A stretch of DNA of 19,158 bases from Bacteroidales bacterium (lineage in GTDB: Bacteria > Bacteroidota > Bacteroidia > Bacteroidales > Muribaculaceae). The stretch lies in assembly GCA_900769345.1 (NCBI GenBank), contig CAAGGJ010000149.1:1-19158 (forward strand). Reading direction: 5' to 3'. This document shows, piece by piece, positions 1 to 5,341 of the stretch (positions are counted from its first letter, which is position 1; every line of letters begins with the position of its first letter). The notes under the pieces are model-generated. The model worked only from the letters and a program-made list of their open reading frames with translations. It had not been told where the DNA came from and did not search any database. Both the position numbers and the translations under genes were made by a program.

Positions 1-2
1 CC

Positions 3-74
3 TCGGAGCTCTCTGGAAGTATTGCCTGGCTGCGAGTGGGGGAAGGGGAACTGAAGATTGAATCAGTGGAATGA
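3..74 (+). CDS. Possible C-terminal end of an upstream gene (partial)
   Basis: Frame 3 is open from the window edge to a TGA at 72-74 and would encode 23 residues ending in GELKIESVE. The other two forward frames also close within the first 60 bases, so the choice rests only on the residue mix, which looks protein-like with alternating hydrophobic and charged residues. No family can be recognised from so short a tail. A promoter for the next gene begins at 128, which fits an upstream gene ending here. Confidence 0.25.
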   Translation, partial: SELSGSIAWLRVGEGELKIESVE

Positions 75-127
75 AGTGAGTGTGAGTGACTGAAATGATG
101 TTCTTAATGAAATTCGATTTTTGAAAA

Positions 128-159
128 TTTGTATCAAGCGGGAAATGTGGTTATTTTTG
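128..159 (+). promoter_or_regulatory. Bacteroidetes-type promoter for the TerB-domain gene
   Basis: A -33 box TTTG lies at 128-131 and a -7 box TATTTTTG at 152-159, separated by 20 bp. Both match the Bacteroidetes housekeeping sigma consensus (TTTG, then TAnnTTTG). Transcription should start a few bases after 159, about 25 bases before the ATG at 188. This is one of the best two-box promoters in the window. Confidence 0.7.
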
Positions 160-187
160 TGAAAAATATTTGATTTCAGAAGGGAAA

Positions 188-1555
188 ATGTCGAAAAAGT
201 CAGCAATAGCACGGTTGTTATCAGATTTTATTAAGGCTGATAACATAATTGAGAAAGATGAAATAGATGTATTGTCGGAGTTGTCGGAAGAGTTTCATAT
301 CACCGATGAAGATAAGCTGGAAGCAGAGCGGATGCAGTTTGCAGAAGCAGTGGCGGAGTTGTCGACTTTGCCGTGGACGCAGCGTAAGGAGGTGCTTGCG
401 GGATTGGGGCGTATGACAGTGGCCGATGGACGCTGTGTGCCTATGGAGGCAATGCTGATGTTGGCTGTAAAATATAGTTTGGCAGGAGATCAGTCACTAA
501 AGCATAGAGTGAAATTGCTGCGAGGCGATTCGCTCGAGTTGGGCTTTAGTCGATTTAAGATAATATATGTGGAGAGTGAGTATGATGAATCGCTGAATGC
601 TGAGATCAAAGCCAATCTGCGCAATATTAATAATGAGTTGAATATGATAGGTGTGGACTTTGTGTACATACCGCAGGTGGCAGATGACTTTTCGTGTATG
701 AGCAAGGACTATCTGCGTAATGTGATATCGTATTTGGCGCCGAATCTCAAGGCGGAGAAGAGAGCGGCGATAAGTGAATCGTTGTGTGGAATCACTACAC
801 GAAGATTTTGCTGCGATTTACTATCGCGAAAGTTGGGGATAACGGAGCTTCAGCGCACCAAGCCTGCGTTGTTGATAACAATAGGCGACTCGAGTATGCC
901 GGTGATAATGGATGACGGTTCGGTGGGGCATAGACTCTACACTCAATATATGCATTTGGAGTTGAGAGATGATGTGCTTAGTGACATAAGAATGATAGTA
1001 GACGATTTTAAGGGTTATGTGGAGAATCTCACTACCACTACGATGTCGCCTAATGCTAATAGAATAATGTATCATGGATTTCACCGATTGTTGCTCGATT
1101 TGCACATCTATAGCGGAAAGAAGCAAGATTGCACGCTTCTAATAGATGCTAAGAGTGGCAAAGTGCTATTTAGAGAGACTGACAGCGAATTGACGCTTAC
1201 GCGAAAGATAAGGGCGATGTATTTGACCATGCTTCAGCAGTCGTTGTGCGGCAAGGATAAATCGCTTCGTGGCAATGCCGAGTCGCTGAAGGCGTTTCGC
1301 AGAATTTATTATGAGCTTGGTGCCGATGATGTGGATGATAGTACCTACGAGAGTGACCTGACAGTGGCTCTAACGCGAATAAGAAAGGAATTGGCAGAAA
1401 ATCACCCTTTGGTGCAGAATATAGAGCGCTATATGCCGGTGCGCGGGCATAACAGCATAGTGACTGTGGGCGTGGATTCCGATATGGTGTGGGTGAAGAC
1501 CGATGGCAAAGAGATGCGACTTGTGGACTCGCATTGGCGCAATTTCGGGAAGTAA
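188..1555 (+). CDS. TerB-like domain protein with a C-terminal winged-helix-like region
   Basis: A 455-residue, probably cytoplasmic protein; I see no signal peptide or membrane segment. Residues about 5-100 are helical and acidic and look like the TerB/DjlA-N (tellurite-resistance-like) domain, including the typical stretch MTVADGRCVPMEAMLMLAV. The middle, about 105-330, is not recognised. The end, about 345-440, resembles an OmpR/PhoB-type winged helix: LTLTRKIRAMYLTML, then a segment ending in DLTVALTRIRKELAE, the usual layout of such DNA-binding domains (inference from pattern). A TTG at 170 would add six residues, but the ATG at 188 follows a purine-rich AGAAGGGAAA and sits better relative to the promoter at 128-159, so I chose 188. 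The gene is monocistronic, closed by a terminator at 1586-1629. Function unknown; TerB domains are often linked to stress or envelope-associated complexes. Confidence 0.8.
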   Translation: MSKKSAIARLLSDFIKADNIIEKDEIDVLSELSEEFHITDEDKLEAERMQFAEAVAELSTLPWTQRKEVLAGLGRMTVADGRCVPMEAMLMLAVKYSLAGDQSLKHRVKLLRGDSLELGFSRFKIIYVESEYDESLNAEIKANLRNINNELNMIGVDFVYIPQVADDFSCMSKDYLRNVISYLAPNLKAEKRAAISESLCGITTRRFCCDLLSRKLGITELQRTKPALLITIGDSSMPVIMDDGSVGHRLYTQYMHLELRDDVLSDIRMIVDDFKGYVENLTTTTMSPNANRIMYHGFHRLLLDLHIYSGKKQDCTLLIDAKSGKVLFRETDSELTLTRKIRAMYLTMLQQSLCGKDKSLRGNAESLKAFRRIYYELGADDVDDSTYESDLTVALTRIRKELAENHPLVQNIERYMPVRGHNSIVTVGVDSDMVWVKTDGKEMRLVDSHWRNFGK

Positions 1556-1585
1556 AAGCGGGCGAGTCGATGATGTATGCCGAGG

Positions 1586-1629
1586 GTTCTTGCCTTGATG
1601 CTGCAAAAGTGTCAGGGCAAGAACTTTTT
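1586..1629 (+). terminator. Rho-independent terminator after the TerB-domain gene
   Basis: The arms GTTCTTGCC (1586-1594) and GGCAAGAAC (1616-1624) pair perfectly. The stem continues inward for four more pairs with one G-T wobble (1595-1598 with 1612-1615), leaving a 13-base loop. Five T residues follow directly (1625-1629). It lies 30 bases after the stop codon of the TerB-domain gene. Confidence 0.88.
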
Positions 1630-1639
1630 AGTGTGTAAT

Positions 1640-1676
1640 ATTTTGCATAAATAGTGTGGCACGGATTTTGCAAAAT
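1640..1676. repeat. ATTTTGCA repeat and ATTTTGCAAAAT palindrome upstream of the HExxH gene
   Basis: ATTTTGCA occurs at 1640-1647 and again at 1665-1672. The second copy is part of a perfect 12-bp palindrome, ATTTTGCAAAAT, at 1665-1676. They lie in the 111-bp gap between the terminator and the ATG at 1741, where no exact TAnnTTTG promoter box is found. The TATTTTG-like parts may act as weak -7 elements, or the palindrome may be an operator; neither is proven. Confidence 0.3.
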
Positions 1677-1740
1677 AAAAAATATGAAGAGATATGATAA
1701 CTAATTACATCTACTCCACTAAGCGTATAATCCCGAAACG

Positions 1741-2058
1741 ATGAAGATAATAAAGAGTAAATTGGTGCCGAAGCGTTTTTGTGTCAATCTGTTTGGCACG
1801 ATATGGGCGCGAGATACTCGGTGGATAGACGAAAAGATAATCAATCACGAGCGCATACATACTGCTCAGCAATGCGAGTTGCTGTTTGTGCCGTTTTATG
1901 TGTTATATGTCTTGGAGTGGATAGTGCGACTGGTGACGGAGAGTAATTTCTACGCGGCATATCGCAGTATTTCGTTTGAGCGCGAGGCGTATGCCAATGG
2001 CGACAATCTGAATTATCTTGCAACGCGAAAAATGTATGCTCAGTGGCGAAAGAAATAG
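1741..2058 (+). CDS. Small HExxH-motif protein, putative metallopeptidase-like
   Basis: A 105-residue protein of a type common in Bacteroidetes. It carries a zinc-type motif, H36-E37-R-I-H40, followed by QQ (43-44), a hydrophobic helix at about 47-65 (FVPFYVLYVLEWIVRL), then FEREAY with E80 and E82. HExxH with a downstream Glu in an ExxA/Y helix is the gluzincin layout, so zinc binding is a fair inference, but the protein is far smaller than a normal peptidase and lacks an obvious substrate cleft. The hydrophobic segment could be one membrane or membrane-associated helix. There is no signal peptide. The ATG at 1741 is the only reasonable start. It is followed by a gene-free stretch of 350 bp and has no operon partner. 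Catalytic activity is unproven; it could be a structural metal-site relic. Confidence 0.75.
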   Translation: MKIIKSKLVPKRFCVNLFGTIWARDTRWIDEKIINHERIHTAQQCELLFVPFYVLYVLEWIVRLVTESNFYAAYRSISFEREAYANGDNLNYLATRKMYAQWRKK

Positions 2059-2181
2059 TAGGAAGTTAGAAGAAACACATGTCGGGAAAAGCGAATTGCA
2101 ATATTTCAGCAAAATATTAAGGAAAAAACATAAGTATGATTATAATATTGCAAAACACACTTAGGAGAAAGAAATAGTGTT

Positions 2182-2189
2182 TAAATTTG
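2182..2189 (+). promoter_or_regulatory. Promoter-like -7 box inside the 2059-2408 gap
   Basis: TAAATTTG matches TAnnTTTG exactly. No clear TTG box lies 19-21 bp upstream, so only half of the promoter is supported. If active, it would begin an RNA near 2195 running to the terminator at 2354-2394. Confidence 0.4.
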
Positions 2190-2194
2190 TGGTA

Positions 2195-2394
2195 TAATTA
2201 ATAGCGATTAGACAATATGCATAAGATAGTATGATATAGGATTAGATTGATTATTTGTAAATGGTAGTATGAAGCTAATTGTGGTATTGGATTATTAATA
2301 GTATGATAGAATGTGTAACATACAGGGGTTAAACAAAGGTTAACACAGACGAGTGGCACTGCTAACGCGAGTTAGAGGTGCCATAATTTTTTTT
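2195..2394 (+). ncRNA. Candidate small RNA in the 350-bp intergenic stretch
   Basis: The stretch 2059-2408 has no convincing protein gene. The only ATG-started frames in the lower part encode about nine residues or fewer, for example at 2270-2299 and 2303-2332. A promoter-like box at 2182-2189 and a very good plus-strand terminator at 2354-2394 bracket about 200 bases of AT-rich sequence. The simplest readings are an independent small RNA or a roughly 300-base 3' UTR of the HExxH gene. The 5' end is estimated from the -7 box. I do not recognise 6S, tmRNA, RNase P or any riboswitch. Confidence 0.35.
2354..2394 (+). terminator. Strong plus-strand intrinsic terminator
   Basis: The outer arms TGGCAC (2354-2359) and GTGCCA (2378-2383) and the inner arms CTAAC (2362-2366) and GTTAG (2371-2375) form a hairpin capped by a GCGA tetraloop, with a 2x2 internal loop between them. 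Eight T residues follow at 2387-2394. The minus strand has no T-run after the stem, so the terminator acts on plus-strand RNA. It lies about 300 bases after the nearest plus-strand gene end. Confidence 0.85.
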
Positions 2395-2408
2395 ATGTAG
2401 GTAAGAGA

Positions 2409-2693
2409 TTATGGATTATATAGATCGTGATTGTAGAAATCGAGAATTTGGCAAGCTCGGCGGTAAGCTTCGGCGGCAGGGCCGTCGGGGTCGATTTCCA
2501 TAGAGCAACAATAGTTGTGAATAGCTTCGCGCCAGTTGCCGATTTTGCCGTAAGCATTGCCGAGGAGATAGTAAGCGCGAGCGCGGCAGTCCTCATTGTC
2601 GAGCTTGGGAATGCTCTCAGAGAGTGCGCTGATGGCATCGTCGACCTTGCAGTCGGCGATTAGTTGTTCGATATGCAGGAAGTCGATAATCAT
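2409..2693 (-). CDS. Small tetratricopeptide-repeat protein
   Basis: A 94-residue helical, acidic protein. One canonical TPR is clear at about 37-70: A40, L44-G45-N46-A47-Y48, G52, W54, A57 and the closing D68-P69. A weaker repeat precedes it (about 5-35). Such proteins act as protein-interaction modules; no partner is evident here. The frame is open further upstream, giving 64 more residues, but that extension would translate through the neighbouring terminator at 2763-2814 and through a promoter at 2699-2729. The ATG at 2693 is therefore the start. The -7 box ends only about six bases before this ATG, so the mRNA may be leaderless. It faces the plus-strand terminator at 2354-2394. Confidence 0.72.
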   Translation of the reverse strand: MIIDFLHIEQLIADCKVDDAISALSESIPKLDNEDCRARAYYLLGNAYGKIGNWREAIHNYCCSMEIDPDGPAAEAYRRACQILDFYNHDLYNP

Positions 2694-2698
2694 AGGGG

Positions 2699-2729
2699 CA
2701 AAGTTACGGAATAAGACTAAAATAAGCAA
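2699..2729 (-). promoter_or_regulatory. Promoter of the TPR gene, abutting its start codon
   Basis: Read on the minus strand, TTG (2729-2727) and TAACTTTG (2706-2699) are separated by 20 bp, a full match to the Bacteroidetes promoter. The expected transcription start lies at about 2692-2695, while the ATG is at 2693-2691. There is little or no room for a leader. Confidence 0.65.
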
Positions 2730-2762
2730 GACAGTGCGCTTGCAGGGACTTGGAAAAGCAGT

Positions 2763-2814
2763 AAAAAAACGGGCTGAGCCAATGGAGGAGAGTGACTCCT
2801 GTTTTGGCTCAGCC
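2763..2814 (-). terminator. Rho-independent terminator of the phosphatase-family gene
   Basis: The 11-base arms at 2772-2782 and 2804-2814 (GGCTGAGCCAA and TTGGCTCAGCC on the plus strand) pair perfectly, with an inner AGGAG/CTCCT stem between them. On the minus strand the hairpin is followed by seven T residues (2769-2763). It ends the minus-strand operon whose last stop codon is at 2849-2851 and insulates it from the TPR gene. Confidence 0.9.
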
Positions 2815-2848
2815 GAGATGATATGAAAGACAGTTGAAATTCGAGATT

Positions 2849-3745
2849 TTATTTGAATGCTTGCTTCGCGGGTCGTCCGATCCACACTTGAGGTTGGCTG
2901 ATGCGGAAGATGTGTGCCAGTGTGGACGCAACGTCGAACTGCATCATGCTGTGTGTTATTATGGAGCCACGCTTGACGCCTTTTCCGGCGATGATAAAAG
3001 GCGTTTCCATCTCCTGCATGGTCTTGCCACCGTGACCTTTGTCGATTCCGCCGTGGTCGGAAGTGACGATGAATATGGTGTTGTCGGTCATGCCGGCATC
3101 GTCGACAGCTTTGATGATTTCGCCGATGTAACTATCGATCATAGAGAGAGTCTGAAAGTATTGGGGCGAGCCGTGACCGTATTCGTGGCCCTCATGGTCG
3201 GGGCGGTCGAAAATGATGCCCACGAAAGCCGGTTTGGCGTTGCTGATGTAGTTGACAGCGGCATCGGTGATGCCACGTGGATTTTCCTCTGAAGCCGAAA
3301 CCTGCTTGGTGAAATTGAATGCGCTCATTTCGACGAAATATTGCATTCCTTCCCACTCGTAGATGTAGCCCATCTCGGCGTCGGGATAAGCATCGCGGAA
3401 TAATCCCCAGATAGATGGGAAAATGCCATAGTGCGATACTTCGCGCGACGGCAATTCGGGAGTTTTAGAACCCCACTCGGTGTAGCCGTGAATTTCGGGA
3501 CCTGCGCCCATAAACATCGAAGCCCAGTTGACGGCACTCGATGATGGGAGCACGCTGCGTTTGGCGAGCGTGTAAGTGCCCTCAGAGGCGAGGCGTTTCA
3601 CATTAGGCATATCCGCCTTTTCGTAACTATAAGACCCCCATCCATCGAGACCTATTAGCACCACGTGCTTAGCGATAGGTCGAGCAGCTATGGCAGAGAT
3701 AGCCATAGAGAATGATAAAGCAATTAAACAGAATACGCGTTTCAT
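2849..3745 (-). CDS. Exported alkaline-phosphatase-superfamily enzyme (NPP-like phosphodiesterase/phosphatase)
   Basis: A 298-residue protein with an N-terminal signal peptide (about 1-21, ending AIAA), so periplasmic. The metal-site layout of the alkaline phosphatase superfamily is visible: D34 in LIGLDGWGSY, a Ser cluster at 68-70 (LPSSSAVNW) where the Ser/Thr nucleophile sits, D183 and H187 in RPDHEGHEYG, D230-H231 in SDHGG, and H238 in KGHGGKT. The order matches type I phosphodiesterase/nucleotide pyrophosphatase members and fits a two-zinc site (family knowledge). The protein is shorter than many members. The start ATG opens a clear signal sequence. It follows the glycosidase-like lipoprotein gene by 35 bp on the same strand, so the two are probably co-transcribed and end at the terminator at 2763-2814. 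The substrate could be a phosphorylated or phosphodiester-linked sugar (inference); a sulfatase is less likely because no CxPxR motif is present. Confidence 0.85.
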   Translation of the reverse strand: MKRVFCLIALSFSMAISAIAARPIAKHVVLIGLDGWGSYSYEKADMPNVKRLASEGTYTLAKRSVLPSSSAVNWASMFMGAGPEIHGYTEWGSKTPELPSREVSHYGIFPSIWGLFRDAYPDAEMGYIYEWEGMQYFVEMSAFNFTKQVSASEENPRGITDAAVNYISNAKPAFVGIIFDRPDHEGHEYGHGSPQYFQTLSMIDSYIGEIIKAVDDAGMTDNTIFIVTSDHGGIDKGHGGKTMQEMETPFIIAGKGVKRGSIITHSMMQFDVASTLAHIFRISQPQVWIGRPAKQAFK

Positions 3746-3780
3746 GATAAATAATATTATTGATTAAGAAATGACAGGAG

Positions 3781-5091
3781 TTATTTTTGCTGTTTTGCCC
3801 ACTCGCGGAGCAGGTGGTTGGCGTGATAGAGTACTCCCGCTTCGCCGCGGAAAGTGCCCGAGCCCATGGGTTCGCCGGCAGGAGTGTACCACTCGTAGAA
3901 ACCGCCGTTTTCGACCACTCGCTTAAGCATGGGAGTTAGTTCGGCATAAGCCTCCTCTATCATTCCATATTTCACGAGAGCGTGAATCATGCGAGCACCG
4001 AACCAAGTCCAGTCGCCGCCGTTTTGGTATCCGTAGGGGTACATGCCTACGCCCATAAAGTATCCGGCAGGGTAGGTGGGATACATGGTCAAGCCAATGG
4101 TTTGAGCGTGAGCCTTAGCCATGTTTTGGAGCATGCGTTGGTTGGCTTGTGCCACCTCGTCGGGGGAGAGCAAGTCGGCGAGAATAGCCACAGCCGTACC
4201 GCCGTGATAGTATATGGAGTTTTCGTTGAACTCCTCGGGGAAAGGCGAACCGTTGAGATAGATGTGAGGTATGAATTTGCGATTGGTTTCGTCCCAGAGG
4301 TGACGACGGATGTTGGTTTTGAGGTCGTCGCGCACCTTAGTCCAATGGGCGATAACATCCTTGTCGGAAGAGAGGTCGATGAAATCGTTGATGGCGATAA
4401 CGAGCATAGCATTGTCGTAGATATCGATGGCATAATGAGTGTTTTTGTCGATTTCCACGCCCCAAATGTGCTCGGGTTGAACATCGCCCCAGTCGGCAGT
4501 AGTTGCACCGGTTATGAGTCCGTATTGAGAGTTGAATTTTTCGGTCATAAGATATTGCAGCGCCCACTCCATGCGTTGCAACACGCTTTTGCCGGCAATT
4601 TCGGTGTTTAGATAATCGCGATTGCCGCTCTTGGTGACGTATTTATGTATGGCTTGAATGAGCGACGACTCGTGGTCGGTCTCAACTGTGTTTTTGTGAG
4701 CGGCATAACGCTTCTCTGTATCGCTGTAGCGATATTTATAGCCGATAGAGCTGATAACAGCCTTTTCGATAGGAATAAATCCGTCGACAATGTCGCCGGT
4801 TTTACCCTGGAAGTGCCAGAATACGTTGAGGTTGTGGCGAATAGCCGAGTCGGGTAGCACATCCATAGAGAGTTCGATGAATGTGTTGTAGTCGCGAATC
4901 CACACTTCGCCGTAACCATCGCCGGCATTAAAGCCATTCGATACCACCACGCGGGCCATAGAGTCGACTTTTGCCATAAGTGTATCGCTGAGGATAGAGT
5001 CGGCGAGAGAAGTTTCGACCGAGTTGCGCGAGCACGACAATGAGAGGATAGTAATTGCTACCGTTAAAAGAGATAAGATGCGTAGTTTCAT
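3781..5091 (-). CDS. Six-hairpin (alpha/alpha)6 glycosidase-like lipoprotein, family not assigned
   Basis: A 436-residue protein with a type II-like signal: hydrophobic 5-18, then C20 in ILSLSC. The residues before Cys fit the lipobox loosely, and no acidic export signal follows, so a lipoprotein facing the periplasm is likely. The body has the look of an (alpha/alpha)6-barrel glycosidase: W64-I-R66-D67, E137-T-D139-H-E, TADWGDVQ (D200 and D203), DIYDNAM (223-229), YYHGGT (294-299), N357-G-G-D360-WTWFGARM, and GFYEWY (E400). These acidic positions are candidates for catalysis. The WxRD motif recalls GH125, but the rest does not match it, nor GH15, GH37 or GH63 closely. It is a clear paralogue of the divergent gene at 5342 and is probably co-transcribed with the phosphatase-family gene downstream. 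A sugar-releasing role is inferred from fold and context. Confidence 0.78.
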   Translation of the reverse strand: MKLRILSLLTVAITILSLSCSRNSVETSLADSILSDTLMAKVDSMARVVVSNGFNAGDGYGEVWIRDYNTFIELSMDVLPDSAIRHNLNVFWHFQGKTGDIVDGFIPIEKAVISSIGYKYRYSDTEKRYAAHKNTVETDHESSLIQAIHKYVTKSGNRDYLNTEIAGKSVLQRMEWALQYLMTEKFNSQYGLITGATTADWGDVQPEHIWGVEIDKNTHYAIDIYDNAMLVIAINDFIDLSSDKDVIAHWTKVRDDLKTNIRRHLWDETNRKFIPHIYLNGSPFPEEFNENSIYYHGGTAVAILADLLSPDEVAQANQRMLQNMAKAHAQTIGLTMYPTYPAGYFMGVGMYPYGYQNGGDWTWFGARMIHALVKYGMIEEAYAELTPMLKRVVENGGFYEWYTPAGEPMGSGTFRGEAGVLYHANHLLREWAKQQK

Positions 5092-5140
5092 AATTATATA
5101 AATAATGTGTTTGAAGTTGAGTTATTTCGGTTTAGTGATG

Positions 5141-5148
5141 CAAATGTA
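5141..5148 (-). promoter_or_regulatory. -7 box for the glycosidase-like lipoprotein/phosphatase operon
   Basis: Read on the minus strand, 5148-5141 is TACATTTG, an exact TAnnTTTG match, 50 bases upstream of the ATG at 5091. No clear TTG box lies 20 bp upstream, which is common for promoters that need an activator. The palindromic sites at 5169-5199 sit just upstream, in a position that suits an activator. Confidence 0.5.
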
Positions 5149-5168
5149 ATGATATTTTGGGCATAGTG

Positions 5169-5199
5169 TTGTGTACATTATGATTTATTTTGTGCACAA
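5169..5199. promoter_or_regulatory. Two TTGTGYACAW sites spaced 21 bp, candidate operator
   Basis: TTGTGCACAA (5190-5199) is a perfect palindrome, and TTGTGTACAT (5169-5178) is a near copy with two differences. Their starts are 21 bp apart, two helical turns, so a dimeric regulator would contact both on one DNA face. They lie in the 250-bp gap between the two divergent glycosidase-like genes, about 20-50 bp upstream of the minus-strand -7 box. The AraC-family protein at 6677-7591 is the nearest candidate binder, as AraC-type regulators often use repeats at this spacing. Confidence 0.4.
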
Positions 5200-5235
5200 T
5201 CTTACGATGTTGGGTGTCGGAGGTATTCAATTAGT

Positions 5236-5253
5236 AAGATAATGCAAGATAAT
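5236..5253 (+). repeat. Tandem AAGATAAT repeat, 10-bp period
   Basis: AAGATAAT occurs at 5236-5243 and 5246-5253, one helical turn apart, about 40 bp upstream of the -7 box at 5291-5298. It may be an activator half-site pair for the plus-strand gene, or chance in AT-rich sequence. Confidence 0.25.
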
Positions 5254-5290
5254 AGCGAAATAAGCAAAGGAAACAGCGAGTGAGAGGCAT

Positions 5291-5298
5291 TATTTTTG
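5291..5298 (+). promoter_or_regulatory. -7 box for the second glycosidase-like gene
   Basis: TATTTTTG matches TAnnTTTG exactly and lies 43 bases upstream of the ATG at 5342. I see no TTG box at 20 bp upstream. The leader is A-rich without a Shine-Dalgarno sequence, as is usual for the phylum. Confidence 0.5.
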
Positions 5299-5341
5299 CA
5301 AAGAGAAAACGAAAATATCGATTACTAAACCGGATAACAGA

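Noticed and set aside
2059..2353. Short peptides of about nine codons in the intergenic stretch (for example at 2270 and 2303)
   Set aside because: They are too short to separate from chance in AT-rich DNA and lack any start context.
2694..2885. 64-residue N-terminal extension of the TPR protein
   Set aside because: It would cross the terminator at 2763-2814 and the TPR gene's own promoter at 2699-2729, and the residues do not look like a signal or TPR.
3982..4611. 209-residue plus-strand frame opposite the glycosidase-like lipoprotein
   Set aside because: It lies wholly within the better-supported minus-strand gene and has no promoter or domain pattern.
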